The notes: generated from the letters alone by a model not told the origin. Numbered from the stretch's first letter, positions 1 to 10,639 are shown. The stretch is 64,000 bases of DNA from CBDCWT01 sp965223305 (GCA_965223305.1 CBDCWT010000043.1:1-64000); one strand, 5' to 3'. Translations and numbers: made by a program.

Positions 1-2360
1 TCGAAGTCGAACGACTGCTGACCGTCGGTGCCTTCGATCTGCTTCTGCACCAGGATCGTGCCACGCTGCGTATTCGTATAGGTCAGCTTCACATTCTGAC
101 CTGCCTGCAGGTTCACCGTCTGGCTGGGGTCACTGAACACTGCCGACGTGTCGGCCGCTCCGTCGAATGCCCCGTCACCGTCGACGTCCACCATCACCAA
201 GACGCTGGTAAAGTCCCAGTTCGTCAGTGTTGCCCCTTGATCGCTCGGCTGGCCGTCTCCATTGACCAACTCGGCAACCGTATAGCTACCTGGCTGCAAG
301 AAGCCGCTGTCATTCGACTGACCATCAGCCAATTGGAACGGATCGCTGTAGCTCGACTCGAAGTCAAACGACTGCTGACCGTCGGTGCCTTCGATCTGCT
401 TCTGGACCAGGATCGTGCCACGCTGCGTATTCGTATAGGTCAGCTTCACATTCTGACCCGCCTGCAGGTTCACTGTCTGGCTCGGTTCACTGAACAGTGC
501 TGACGTGTCGGCCGCTCCGTTGAATGAACCGTCGCCGTCGACGTCCACCATCACCACGACGTTCGTAAAGTCCCAGTTTGTGAGCGTTGCACCTTGATCG
601 CTCGGCTGGCCGTCTCCATTGACCAACTCAGCAACCGTGTAGCTACCTGGCTGCAAAAAGCCACTCTCATTCGACTGACCGTCAGCCAACTGGAACGGAT
701 CGCTGTAGCTCGACTCGAAGTCAAACGACTGCTGACCGTCAGTACCTTCGATCTGCTTCTGCACCAGGATCGTGCCACGCTGCGTATTCGTATAGGTCAG
801 CTTCACATTCTGACCTGCCTGCAGGTTCACCGTCTGGCTCGGGTCGCTGAACAGCGCTGACGTGTCGGCCGCTCCGTTGAATGAACCGTCTCCGTCGACG
901 TCCACCATCACCACGACGCTGGTAAAGTCCCAGTTCGTCAGTGTTGCGCCTTGATCGCTTGGCTGGCCGTCTCCATTGACCAACTCAGCAACCGTGTAGC
1001 TACCTGGCTGCAAAAAGCCGCTGTTATTCGACTGACCGTCAGCCAACTGGAACGGATCGCTGTAGCTCGACTCGAAGTCAAACGCCTGTTGACCGTCAGT
1101 CCCTTCGATCTGCTTCTGCACCAGGATCGTGCCACGCTGCGTATTCGTATAGGTCAGCTTCACATTCTGACCTGCCTGCAGGTTCACTGTCTGGCTCGGG
1201 TCACTGAACAGTGCTGACGTGTCGGCCGCTCCGTTGAATGAACCGTCGCCGTCGACGTCCACCATCACCACGACGTTCGTAAAGTCCCAGTTTGTGAGCG
1301 TTGCACCTTGATCGCTCGGCTGGCCGTCTCCATTGACCAACTCAGCAACCGTGTAGCTACCTGGCTGCAAAAAGCCACTCTCATTCGACTGACCGTCAGC
1401 CAACTGGAACGGATCGCTGTAGCTCGACTCGAAGTCAAACGACTGCTGACCGTCAGTACCTTCGATCTGCTTCTGCACCAGGATCGTGCCACGCTGCGTA
1501 TTCGTATAGGTCAGCTTCACATTCTGACCTGCCTGCAGGTTCACCGTCTGGCTGGGGTCGCTGAACACTGCCGACGTGTCGGCTGCTCCGCTGAATGAAC
1601 CGTCTCCGTCGACGTCGACCATCACCACGACACTGGTAAAGTCCCAGTTCGTCAGCGTCGCGCCTTGATCGCTCGGCTGGCCGTCGCCATTGACCAACTC
1701 GGCAACCGTATAGCTGCCCGGCTGCAAGAAGCCACTCTCATTCGACTCACCGTCAGCCAATTGGAACGGATCGCTGTAGCTCGACTCGAAGTCAAACGAC
1801 TGCTGACCGTCAGTGCCTTCGATCTGCTTCTGGACCAGGATCGTGCCCCGCTGCGTATTCGTATAGGTCAGCTTCACGTTCTGACCTGCCTGCAGGTTGA
1901 CCGTCTGGCTGGGGTCACTGAACAGCGCTGACGTGTCGGCTGCCCCACCGAATGAACCGTCACCGTCGACGTCCACCATCACCACGACGTTCGTAAAGTC
2001 CCAGTTCGTCAGTGTTGCGCCTTGATCGCTCGGCTGGCCGTCTCCATTGACCAACTCGGCAACCGTGTAACTGCCCGGCTGCAGGAAACCACTCTCATTC
2101 GACTGGCCATCCGCCAACTGAAACGGATCGCTGTAGCTCGAATCGAAGTCAAACGACTGCTGACCATCGGTGCCTTCGATCTGCTTCTGGACCAGGATCG
2201 TGCCCCGCTGCGTATTCGTATAGGTCAGTTTCACGTTCTGACCCGCCTGCAGGTTCACCGTCTGGCTGGGGTCATTGAATAGCGTTGACGTGTCGGCCGC
2301 TCCGTCGAATGCCCCGTCTCCGTCGACGTCCACCATCACCACGACGCTGGTAAAGTCCCA
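1..2360 (-). repeat. Tandem 357-bp coding repeats (119 residues) inside the exoprotein gene
   Basis: Unit starts recur exactly every 357 bp (for example 237, 594, 951, 1308, 1665, 2022 in one phase), all in frame. Adjacent units differ by scattered substitutions, but the block around 497-838 is identical, as far as I can align by eye, to 1211-1552. This is a second-order 714-bp periodicity implying a recent two-unit duplication. More divergent modules of the same fold continue to about 2.9 kb. Confidence 0.9.
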
Positions 2361-4589
2361 GTTATCCGGAAGGGAACCAACTAGTTCCGATATCAAGTAC
2401 TCATCCGGCACCAGAAAGTCGCTTCCGTTCGAATTCTGCAGTGTCAATGATTCACCACCGACCAATGAGAACGGCGTGGTGTCTACATTACCGCCACTCG
2501 CTGCAAACTCGAAGCCTTGCAAAGTGTCGGTGCCGTTGATCACCTTTTCGACGATAATCTGGCCACCCTGGCCATTGACGAACGTCACCGTAGTCACTTC
2601 GAGACTGTCCAGGTTGATGGTCGCTGTTCCGTTCGCCAGATCGACTGAGTCAGCATTGTCGGTGTCTCCACTGAGGATGATGTCACTGATCATCCAACCG
2701 TCGGCGATCTGTTCGGCGGTCAACAACTCTTCAACTGTGTAAGTACCTGCTTCTAATGCTCGTGAATACGATTGACCATCGGCCAACTCGAACGAAAACT
2801 CGTCGAACATCGGATCAGCGTTTTTATCAAGGTTAAAATCAAACAACTCGGGGTTGCCGTCGGGACTTGTCTGCTTTTCAACAATGATGACACCTGCGGC
2901 AACCTCGACATCTTTAACTTTCCCAAGTTGGTTAATGATTGGGACGCCACCTGGCTCCGGCACGGGGACTGGCAACGTTTGCGCGACGTCGCCGTCCATG
3001 GAAGGCGCGACGTCGTAACCAGTCGTGTTGCTCGTAATGAAGACTCTTTGTATAAGCTCTCCGCTCTGCGCTTGAAATGTATACTTTGTGTTTGTCGATA
3101 GAGGTACAACTAGGAATTGAAAGGAGATCGCACCATCGGGTTCAAGCACTTCGAACGAGAACAGTGCCTCGGCACCGTTGGGAATTGACGTGGCGGTTGT
3201 TTGCAAGTCGACGGTAAAGAATCCAACAAAGGGGGAAGCTGGGTCGGCGGATTCTAGGATCAGCCCGTTCGGATCTACGACAGTACCGTTGACAATTACT
3301 GGTGCACTGCCGTTTCCGAATGCAGCACCATCGGCGCGCTCCAAGTTCGTGCCGTTGCCGCTTAAGAAAGTGCCAGGGTCGGTGGGATTGGCGTCGGAGG
3401 AGGTCGCCACAACCAGTCCATCTCTGTCAGTGATCGACGCACCGTCCGGTCCGTTCCAATTAAGGAACTGGCCGTTTCCTTCCGGAACGAGGACCACTGA
3501 GTGAGGCCCAAGCCGCAGATCAAGCCAACCCTCCTGGGCTCCAGACAAGTTGAACGAAGCATCTCCAATGTCGATCGTGGCGGCCTTGATGAAGATGTTC
3601 CCACCATGCTCAACTCCAGCCACGTCGATCGTTCCAGAAACAACGATCGATGAGCCGTCGGTACCGCCTGCATTTAGAATGACGTCACCACCGTCGCTTC
3701 CTCGACGAGCAACCAAATCCCCAGTGCTACGTATGTCGCCACCATCGGCAACCAAGAAGATGCGACCTTCTCTGGTCTCCGCACCAGTAGCGCGGATGGT
3801 ACCAGCGTTGTTGATCGCCAGGCCATAGACATTGCCGCCATTGGCGAGCAATTCCGCACGTGCCGCCTCGATGATGCCTGCGTTTAAGACTCCCGTCCCG
3901 CCCAGCGACTCAGCTGTAGCTCGGACGGTAAGTTGGGGATGAGCACCGTCTGCGAGGAGCACGCTCTGCCCAGCAGCAAGCCCAACAGTACCGTTGCTCG
4001 CCTGGAGCAGACCATGGTTTTCTACGTGAGCTCCGAGCATGTAGATATTCCCTTCGAGCGCTCGAATGGTACCGTAGTTGCTAATCGTGGCCTGTGAATT
4101 CCCTTCGAAATTCAGATTTCCCCCTTGCATGAATTCGGTATCGGGAACATTCAAGGTCGAAGCAACGAGTCCTCCAACCGTGATGGTCGCGTCCGGACCG
4201 AACAGGATGCCGTTGGGATTTAGCAGATAGACCTGTCCGTTCGATTGCAGCGTACCCAAGATGGCCGACGGATCTGCGCCCGTCACGCGGTTGAGAATGG
4301 CGGCCGAGCTACTGGGAAGATTGAATCGCGCCGACTCGTTTCCTCCGATCGAGAACGATTGCCAGTTGATGATAGCCCGGTTGGTCGTCTGATTCACCGT
4401 CAGCGTCCCACCAGCCTGATTCACACTGGCGGCGCCCGCTGCAACCGTTGCTCCGGAAGGATTAGCAATTGCTTGCGGCGGAACAGCGAGCAGGCATATC
4501 AGCAGGACGGTTACTGCCCTCTTGCTGCACGAGCCTACCTTGCGGAAAAGTTGCTTGAACGAGTTCAGACACTGGGCGGCTGATGCCAT
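1..4589 (-). CDS. TpsA-like filamentous haemagglutinin exoprotein with tandem prealbumin-like repeats (partial, 3' end outside window)
   Basis: Open on the minus strand from ATG at 4589 to the left edge, at least 1529 residues. The start has an upstream GGAGA and is followed by a long signal peptide (residues ~1-43, hydrophobic core VTVLLICLLAVPP). A TPS/haemagglutinin secretion domain follows, with the hallmarks AIINWQSF and LLNPNGILFG, then a beta-helix-like stretch to about residue 450. From about 3 kb leftward there are prealbumin/SpaA-Cna-B-like modules (GTILVQKQ, PGSYTVAELV, LTYTNTQ); the last ones are a 119-residue repeat present in six full copies and one partial copy at the edge. The divergent neighbour is a TpsB transporter, so this is probably its secreted surface substrate. 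The prealbumin assignment is inferred from motif style. No stop or anchor is visible because the gene leaves the window. Confidence 0.85.
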   Translation of the reverse strand, partial: MASAAQCLNSFKQLFRKVGSCSKRAVTVLLICLLAVPPQAIANPSGATVAAGAASVNQAGGTLTVNQTTNRAIINWQSFSIGGNESARFNLPSSSAAILNRVTGADPSAILGTLQSNGQVYLLNPNGILFGPDATITVGGLVASTLNVPDTEFMQGGNLNFEGNSQATISNYGTIRALEGNIYMLGAHVENHGLLQASNGTVGLAAGQSVLLADGAHPQLTVRATAESLGGTGVLNAGIIEAARAELLANGGNVYGLAINNAGTIRATGAETREGRIFLVADGGDIRSTGDLVARRGSDGGDVILNAGGTDGSSIVVSGTIDVAGVEHGGNIFIKAATIDIGDASFNLSGAQEGWLDLRLGPHSVVLVPEGNGQFLNWNGPDGASITDRDGLVVATSSDANPTDPGTFLSGNGTNLERADGAAFGNGSAPVIVNGTVVDPNGLILESADPASPFVGFFTVDLQTTATSIPNGAEALFSFEVLEPDGAISFQFLVVPLSTNTKYTFQAQSGELIQRVFITSNTTGYDVAPSMDGDVAQTLPVPVPEPGGVPIINQLGKVKDVEVAAGVIIVEKQTSPDGNPELFDFNLDKNADPMFDEFSFELADGQSYSRALEAGTYTVEELLTAEQIADGWMISDIILSGDTDNADSVDLANGTATINLDSLEVTTVTFVNGQGGQIIVEKVINGTDTLQGFEFAASGGNVDTTPFSLVGGESLTLQNSNGSDFLVPDEYLISELVGSLPDNWDFTSVVVMVDVDGDGAFDGAADTSTLFNDPSQTVNLQAGQNVKLTYTNTQRGTILVQKQIEGTDGQQSFDFDSSYSDPFQLADGQSNESGFLQPGSYTVAELVNGDGQPSDQGATLTNWDFTNVVVMVDVDGDGSFGGAADTSALFSDPSQTVNLQAGQNVKLTYTNTQRGTILVQKQIEGTDGQQSFDFESSYSDPFQLADGESNESGFLQPGSYTVAELVNGDGQPSDQGATLTNWDFTSVVVMVDVDGDGSFSGAADTSAVFSDPSQTVNLQAGQNVKLTYTNTQRGTILVQKQIEGTDGQQSFDFESSYSDPFQLADGQSNESGFLQPGSYTVAELVNGDGQPSDQGATLTNWDFTNVVVMVDVDGDGSFNGAADTSALFSDPSQTVNLQAGQNVKLTYTNTQRGTILVQKQIEGTDGQQAFDFESSYSDPFQLADGQSNNSGFLQPGSYTVAELVNGDGQPSDQGATLTNWDFTSVVVMVDVDGDGSFNGAADTSALFSDPSQTVNLQAGQNVKLTYTNTQRGTILVQKQIEGTDGQQSFDFESSYSDPFQLADGQSNESGFLQPGSYTVAELVNGDGQPSDQGATLTNWDFTNVVVMVDVDGDGSFNGAADTSALFSEPSQTVNLQAGQNVKLTYTNTQRGTILVQKQIEGTDGQQSFDFESSYSDPFQLADGQSNDSGFLQPGSYTVAELVNGDGQPSDQGATLTNWDFTSVLVMVDVDGDGAFDGAADTSAVFSDPSQTVNLQAGQNVKLTYTNTQRGTILVQKQIEGTDGQQSFDF

Positions 4590-4941
4590 GCGAGTCTCCG
4601 GAGCCGAAAGTCAAGAGCTGCAACAAGACCGTTGCGAAGTGAGACAAGACTTTTCAGGCTAATCAGACTCGGCCACACCTTCAAGAAAACTGCGCTTTGT
4701 TCCGGTTGTGACGACAATCTACCGTTCGTCTGCGACCTTGGAGTGCCGCTGCAAACATTTCAAGTTGCGCGATCGAAGTAGTAACCGGAACACGACCAAC
4801 CGTTACAACTGGAACACCCGGAACCAGGGGAATCTAGATGATCACCCCCTAAGATCTTTGCCGATTCGACAGTAGATTCCGAGTATACCGGCTCTGGGCA
4901 CTGTGCGGTCTGAACCAACGACCAAGAAACAACGACTTTCG
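4590..4941. promoter_or_regulatory. Divergent intergenic region between the TpsA and TpsB genes
   Basis: About 350 bp separate the two start codons and must contain both promoters. I see no confident -35/-10 pair, operator or structured RNA. There is an imperfect repetition of CGGAACACGACCAACCG-like sequence around 4785-4830. Confidence 0.4.
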
Positions 4942-6748
4942 ATGAACCGGATTGTACGCCCTGTGATCGTCGTCTGGACAGCGACACTTCTTATGGTGTT
5001 CGCGATGTGGCCTGACTCTCCAGCCACCGCGCAGACAATGGCTCCCGGATTCCGTCACTATGACGACTACGACCGGTACCAGTACTTGCCGCGACTGCCG
5101 GAAGGTCCGGAAAATCCGACACCGTTTCCAGATCAACCTGCTGACGCCGCGGGCGACCCAAAGGTGCTCGTCGATGAATTGACGGGAATTCTAGTGTTGG
5201 TCGACCCCAGTCAAGTAGTAGCGCGCCCCGAGCCAGTGGCAGGCGTACATGTACGAGCTGATTCGTGCTTGCTGCGTTCGCAGGCCTTTTACGAGGTTGC
5301 CTCGTCTTACTTGGGCAAGCCTGTGAGCCTACTCGAACTCAACACCTTGGTTCGGGATATTATTCTCTTCTACCGCGAAAACGACCAACCAGTAGTCGAC
5401 GTCGCCGTTCCAGCCGAACAAGACATTTCAGACGGGGTTGTTCAAATCGTCGTTACCGAAGCCGTGCTTGGTCGAATCCACATTCACGGAACGGAATGCT
5501 TCGATGCTGAAATGCTACTGCGGCAGGTGTGTCTTCAGTCAGGTGCACCCATCTACGAATCGGAGCTACTGGAGGAGCAGCGATGGCTGTATCGCAATCC
5601 GTTTCGGATCGTCGACATGGAGCTCACGCCGGGAGAACAACGTGGCGAAACCGACATAATCTTCAACGTGCAAGATAAGAAACCTATCCGCTATTACGCT
5701 GGCTACGAAGATACCGGCACACGGCCCACGGGGCTGGAGAGGACGTTATACGGCGTCAACTGGTACAATGCCTTGGGGCGCGATGACCAAGCCGGCTATC
5801 AGTACACCGCGAGCAGCGACTTCCACCGGTTCGGTGCACACTCAGCATTCTACTCCACTGCATTGCCCAACCGCGACATCCTGACGCTTTATGGCTCGTA
5901 CGCCGACTTCAACTCGCCGATTCCCGGATTCTTGTTCGCCAACGAGGGCAGCATCTGGCAGCTCATGCTGCGATGGTATCGAGAATGGTGCCCGATCGGC
6001 AGCTACGAACACGGCATCACTGCCGGTTTCGATTTCAAGCGGACAAACACAGAACTCAACTTTGGCGGCGTAACCGTCTTCGAAAGTCTGGCGGACATCG
6101 ACCAGTTCATGATCGGTTATCACGGCAAGCAATTCGATTGCCGCGGGTCGTGGTTTGTCGGAGTTGACGCCTACCTGAGCCCAGGGCACCTGTCGGGTCA
6201 CAACACGAACGAACGATTCGAAACGATCCGTCCTTTCGCGACGGCAAACTATTTCTACGTCCGGCCGTACTTCGAACGCCGTTGGTACCTGCCACGACAT
6301 CTTGAGTTCATGGGTCGGATCATGGGGCCAACTCTCAGAAGGAAACCTATTGCCAACCGAACAACTTGGTATGGGCGGCTATAACTCGGTCCGTGGTTAC
6401 GATCTCTTTTCTGTGTTGGGTGACTCCGGACTGTTTGTCAATCTCGAGTTACGGACACAACCTATCAGCCCAGGGCTCGGCCACAGATGGGGAATTTGCG
6501 ATGAATTCGGAATCTTAAACGATGAATTGACGGCGCATGTGTTCCACGACTTTGGCCAAGCATACAATCACACCCTCATTCAGGGGGAAGACCCGAGCGT
6601 CGACCTGGCAAGCGTGGGCGTTGGATTTCGTTATGCGCTACAACGGCGATTCTCGCTGCGCATGGACTACGGCTGGGCTCTCAACGACCTCGTGGCAGCG
6701 CAGCAACCCCGGCATCGCATCCATATCGGTACCATCTTGAGCTACTAG
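4942..6748 (+). pseudogene. TpsB/ShlB-type outer-membrane transporter, single frameshift
   Basis: Outer-membrane partner of two-partner secretion. ATG 4942 gives a clean signal peptide (hydrophobic core VIVVWTATLLMVFAMW, then PATAQ); an in-frame GTG at 4903 is possible but less likely. A POTRA_2-like region is followed by a ShlB/FhaC-like barrel region beginning IRYYAGYEDTG. The frame ends at 6384, while the C-terminal barrel continues in the next frame to 6748, including the conserved NSVRGYDLF motif. Dropping one G from the GGGG run at 6324-6327 joins the halves as FMGRIMGQLSEGNLL, giving about 601 residues. The break is therefore a +1 indel, either a real mutation or a sequencing error. 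Programmed frameshifting is possible but nothing supports it. Confidence 0.8.
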
Positions 6749-6791
6749 ACAGCAGCCGTGACTTCACAGGGCTCGGCCAAGTTCCCGGTAC

Positions 6792-7115
6792 CTAAGGAGC
6801 GTTGTGGCGGTCGCCTACGCGCTCCGCCAGTGACTGCAGATACTGCTCTGCCCAGTCTTCTCCCAGTGGCCCGGGGAAATCCGAGTCCTGGTAGACCAGG
6901 TCGAATTCGGCAGGGAGGTAGGTGCGAGTCGGCGGCTCGAAGAAAAACCATCCCGACAACACGACACCAGTCGCTGTGACAATCGCCGAGACAGCCGGTG
7001 TCAGCCAGCCACGCAGGGAACATAGACCCAACCATCCGGATTGATGCTCCGGGTCAGGCGTTGTGGAAATGAACTGCAACCAATCCACATCTGGTTCGCG
7101 CTGTTGTTCCTCCAT
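6792..7115 (-). CDS. Small single-span membrane protein, unknown
   Basis: A 107-residue protein from ATG 7115; a TTG at 7151 would add 12 residues. One transmembrane segment (LTPAVSAIVTATGVVLSGWFF) sits in the middle. The N-terminal part is acidic (EEQQREPDVDWLQF) and the C-terminal part has a DFPGPLGEDWAEQYLQSLAE stretch that looks folded. It is convergent with the TpsB gene, ending 43 bp from it. I do not recognise a family. Confidence 0.5.
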   Translation of the reverse strand: MEEQQREPDVDWLQFISTTPDPEHQSGWLGLCSLRGWLTPAVSAIVTATGVVLSGWFFFEPPTRTYLPAEFDLVYQDSDFPGPLGEDWAEQYLQSLAERVGDRHNAP

Positions 7116-7745
7116 ACCAACAATCGTGTGGCGGCTTTTTGGCAGTCGCAACCGCGACGGAAGTGTTGCACCCCCGATTCCGCCGTATTTCTAGCCCTGC
7201 GGTACCAGTCATGACGATTAAGCTGTCCGTGCAGCCACGCTAGAAGGTCGTGCAGCTTTACGCTTCATGCAGTCCGCCAAACTCTGGCGAGTTCGGCTAC
7301 GCTCCAAATCAGCCGCAGGGCGTTAGCCGGCGTTAGCCCACGGTTCCCCAGCAAAACCGACACGTAGCGTCCGGGGAGGGCTGCCTGGGCGTGATCGCCC
7401 CAACGCATGCCCCCCTCTCCGGCCCTTCGGGGCCGACTCTCCCCGAGGGGAGAGTGGGGAAAGACAAGGTCCGCCAAACTCTGGTGAGTTCGGCTACGCT
7501 CGAAATCAGCCGCTGGGCGTTAGCCCACGGTTCCTGGCGTTTCCGGCTCGGCAGGAGCCTCGCCCTCCCGGCCTGGTGACGGATGACCTCAAATGAGCGC
7601 CAAACTCTGGCGAGTTCGGCTACTCTCCTGCGCCGGCGGTTTCTTGACGCGATGAAGCAGAGTGCGTATCACTGGAGTTGCCACTTGCGGTTCGTCCGCG
7701 CTTCGAGCGTCATATCAGCACAGCTCCTAACGAGCAGGAAAACGC
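7116..7745. repeat. Gene-free stretch with interspersed repeat families
   Basis: About 630 bp upstream of the first sulfatase. It holds three copies of CGCCAAACTCTGGCGAGTT (near 7270, 7470 and 7600), two copies of GCCGCTGGGCGTTAGCCCAC (the first interrupted by a short duplication), a GGCTCGGCAGGAGCCTCGCC copy near 7545-7570, and at 7365-7470 a G/C-rich dyad element (CCCTCTCCGGCCC...GGGGAGAG) that recurs at 21.1 and 24.8 kb. No open reading frame here looks like a gene. Confidence 0.75.
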
Positions 7746-9371
7746 ATGTCTACAACACTCGGTCCTTCAAGACGCCTGCTAGTGGTTGTTGCCGCGTTGT
7801 GCTGCGGGCTTGGTTTGTCTTCGCCCCCGGCCGGCGCCAGTCGGCCCAACATTCTGATTGTCACGGTCGACGATATGAGTGCCGATTCGGTCGGCGCATT
7901 CGGATGTCAGCTGGCGGACACCACGCCCACGATGGATCGACTGGCGCGCCAGTCGTTGCGGTTCGCGCATGCTCACGTCCAGGTCGGCAACTGCATGCCG
8001 GGTCGCAATCTCATGTTTTCTGGTCTGTTCTCACACGTCAACGGAGTCGAGGGGTTCCGGCAAAACAAGAACCCGGACTATCCCGTACTCTGCGATCTGG
8101 CCAAGCAAGCGGGCTACTTCACAGCCATTCGGGGAAAGGTCGCCCATTCGACGCCCTATCAACCCTACGCCTGGGATGCCGTTTTGGACCGGGCTGCCGA
8201 CGGCACCAAACACCACGCTAAGAACCCCGCGACATACCGCGAGTCGACCCAGCAAGCCATTGCGCTTGCCGAGCAAGCCGGGAAACCGTTTTGCTTGCTG
8301 ATGAACATCGCGGACCCACACAAACCGTTCTATGGTTTTCCTAAAACCGATCCCTACACTCCCTCGAAGATCTTTCGAGCTGAGGAAGTTCCCGTTCCCG
8401 GATTCTTGCCCGAGGACGACGTCGTGCGCAAAGAACTGGCCAGTTACTACTCCACGGTGCGGCGGGCAGATGACTGCCTGCATGAAGTGCTCTCGGCGCT
8501 GGACGCTTCCGGAAAGGCCGACACGACTTTTGTCATGTTCTTCTCGGACCACGGTATGCCGCTGCCGTTTGCCAAGACACAGCTCTACCATCACAGCACG
8601 CACACGCCGCTGATTATCCGCTGGCCGGGGGTGACGGCACCCGGAACGCTGGATGCGACGCACATGGTGTCGGCTATCGATTTTCTGCCCACGTTGTTGG
8701 AGGTGATGCAGCACCCTCATCCAGATCCGCAGCGCCTACACGGCAAGTCGTTTGCCCCCCTACTTCGAGGCCAAAGTCAGGACGATCGCGACTTCGTCAT
8801 CCTACAGTACAACGAGAACTCTGCGCGCGGTCGGCATCCGATGAGGGGAATCCAGACGCGCGAGTATCTGTATCTGTTCAATCCCTGGAGTAACGGAAAA
8901 CGCAAGTTCACCACGGCTACGACCGGTACGAAAACCTACAAGCAGATGGTGAAAAGGGCGAAGGCGGAACCGGAAATCGCGGCGCGGCTGGCGATGTTCG
9001 ACTATCGCGTTGTCGAGGAGTTGTACGACATCCGAACGGATCCTGATTGCTTGGTGAATCTGGTCGACGACGTTACACGGCAACCGGAATTGGCCCGTCT
9101 GCGGGACCGATTAGCCACCGCCCTAGAGGCGATGGCAGACCCCGTGGCCCCGTTATTGCTGGCGCGAGAAGACGTGTCGCTACGGGAAGCCTACATGGCG
9201 GAGCAAGACGCCTGGTCGCGCAAAGCACGGGCCGAGCGACGAAAGAAACGCCGCGCCGCGCCGCCAAGCAGGCCACGGCGCCTTAACCGGCAGCTTAGAC
9301 TTCCGGCAACAGCCAGGGCGGCCGGTACGCCTGCCGGGATCGCAGCAGATTGGCCGACCGATCGTCGATGA
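7746..9371 (+). CDS. Sulfatase (arylsulfatase family)
   Basis: A 541-residue secreted sulfatase. The signal peptide (RRLLVVVAALCCGLGLSSPPAGA) leads into the metal-binding strand PNILIVTVDDMSADS. The formylglycine motif C-x-P-x-R is CMPGR, with Cys83. MFFSDHGMPLPF and LIIRWPGV are later family blocks. The layout (AHVQVGNCMPGRN) resembles iduronate-2-sulfatase-type enzymes, but the substrate cannot be read from sequence. The last ~25 residues overlap the 3' end of the convergent oxidoreductase gene (9295-9371) and follow a basic KARAERRKKRR tail, so the extreme C-terminus may be a read-out extension. It needs a formylglycine-generating enzyme, which is not in this window. Confidence 0.9.
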   Translation: MSTTLGPSRRLLVVVAALCCGLGLSSPPAGASRPNILIVTVDDMSADSVGAFGCQLADTTPTMDRLARQSLRFAHAHVQVGNCMPGRNLMFSGLFSHVNGVEGFRQNKNPDYPVLCDLAKQAGYFTAIRGKVAHSTPYQPYAWDAVLDRAADGTKHHAKNPATYRESTQQAIALAEQAGKPFCLLMNIADPHKPFYGFPKTDPYTPSKIFRAEEVPVPGFLPEDDVVRKELASYYSTVRRADDCLHEVLSALDASGKADTTFVMFFSDHGMPLPFAKTQLYHHSTHTPLIIRWPGVTAPGTLDATHMVSAIDFLPTLLEVMQHPHPDPQRLHGKSFAPLLRGQSQDDRDFVILQYNENSARGRHPMRGIQTREYLYLFNPWSNGKRKFTTATTGTKTYKQMVKRAKAEPEIAARLAMFDYRVVEELYDIRTDPDCLVNLVDDVTRQPELARLRDRLATALEAMADPVAPLLLAREDVSLREAYMAEQDAWSRKARAERRKKRRAAPPSRPRRLNRQLRLPATARAAGTPAGIAADWPTDRR

Positions 9372-10614
9372 AGGCCTCGGTCGCCGGATCGAGCGTCAGT
9401 TGACGGCCGACCCGAGCGGCAATGTTGCCGGCGTGACAAAGAACCGAAGCGGGGTGGCCAACAGTCTCCAGATCGCAATGTGGTTTGCGCCTTGATTTGA
9501 CGCAGTCGATGAAGTTCTGGACATGGGGCACCTCGCTGCTGTCACCCTGACCGCTAGCCAGCACCTCACCACGGCGGCCGTACGCTGTCCACCGTGTGTT
9601 GCCCATCACCAGATAACCTCTGTCGCCGAAAATCGCAGATCCTTCTGATTCGCCGAGGTACGGGTAGGGGCCCAGATCCGCATTTCGTAGGTCAGCACTT
9701 TCGGATGTGCGGAAGCAAACTCGTAGCTAACCTGCAGCGTATCGGGAAACTCCTGCGCATCATCGTAGTACCACTTCCCACCACTCGCCCAGATCTTGCG
9801 CGGCAATCCTAGCCGTGTGTCTCCCTGGACATCACAGGCGGCGTCCATCATTGCCACCGCCATATCCAAGCGATGGACTCCGTCATTGCCCAGATCACCG
9901 GTTCCGTAGTCGTAAAACCACCGCCATCGGCTGTGGAAGCGATTCACATTGAAGGGCCGCAACGGCGCTGGGCCGATCCACATGTCGTAGTCGACCCCTG
10001 CAGGCGGAGAACTGTCGGACGGAAACCCGATCGCCGCTTGCCGCGAACTTTCCCAAGCTTTGGCGATCAAGCAGCGGCCAAGTTGACCTGTCTTGACAAA
10101 TTCGATCGCCGATTGAAGACGCTCGGTCGACCGATGTTGCGAACCCATTTGGACAATGCAGCGGTGCGTGCGCATGGCGGCAACCATCCGCATCCCCTCC
10201 ACGATGTTGTGTCCGTCAGGTTTCTCGACATAGACATCCTTGCCGGCCTGACAGGCGAGGATGGTCGGTATCGCGTGCCAATGATCCGGGCGTCCCGATC
10301 ACCAGGGCGTCGATGGATCGATCGTCGATCAGCTTCCGGAAATCGCTTTCGCCACGCGGTTGACGGCCTTGATGCTGCGCCGCCCGTGCAAGGCCTTTAG
10401 GTAACCGGTTGGCGTCCAGGTCGGCAATCGCGACGACGTCGACCGACGGGTTGCGCGAGAAGGTGTCGATCAACGACAGGGCACGTCCACCTGCCCCCAT
10501 GATTCCAACCCGCACACGTTCGCTTGGTGCGTCCGCTCGACCGCTCCTCGTTGCCAGACCAAACGCCGAGACAACCGCAGAGCCCGCTAGAAAACTGCGA
10601 CGTGAACCGGACAT
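9295..10614 (-). pseudogene. Gfo/Idh/MocA-family oxidoreductase, two frameshifts
   Basis: Starts at ATG 10614 with a Tat-type signal (SRRSFLAGSAVVSAFGLA) and a Rossmann glycine motif (VRVGIMGAGGRALS). Three frames must be joined. Near 10286-10290 one extra base breaks VIGTPDHWHAIPT. At 9667-9670 (GGGG on the plus strand) one base is missing before PYPYLGESEGSAIFG. The middle part has SPPAGVDYDMWIGPAP and DLGNDGVHRLDMA, typical of planctomycete secreted members; the C-terminal part has FIDCVKSRRKPHCD. Together they give a normal ~440-residue protein. These proteins usually bind NAD(P) and act on sugars; the substrate is unknown. It is the last gene of the minus-strand run. Confidence 0.75.
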
Positions 10615-10639
10615 AAATGAACTCCCGGAAAGTAAGTTC

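Noticed and set aside
237..2282. A series of similar ~88-residue plus-strand open frames every 357 bp.
   Set aside because: They are antisense shadows of the tandem repeats in the minus-strand exoprotein, which has a continuous frame with clear domain motifs.
1..2360. CRISPR-like periodic repeats.
   Set aside because: The period is 357 bp, the whole unit is conserved and it is coding in frame; there are no short repeats with unique spacers.
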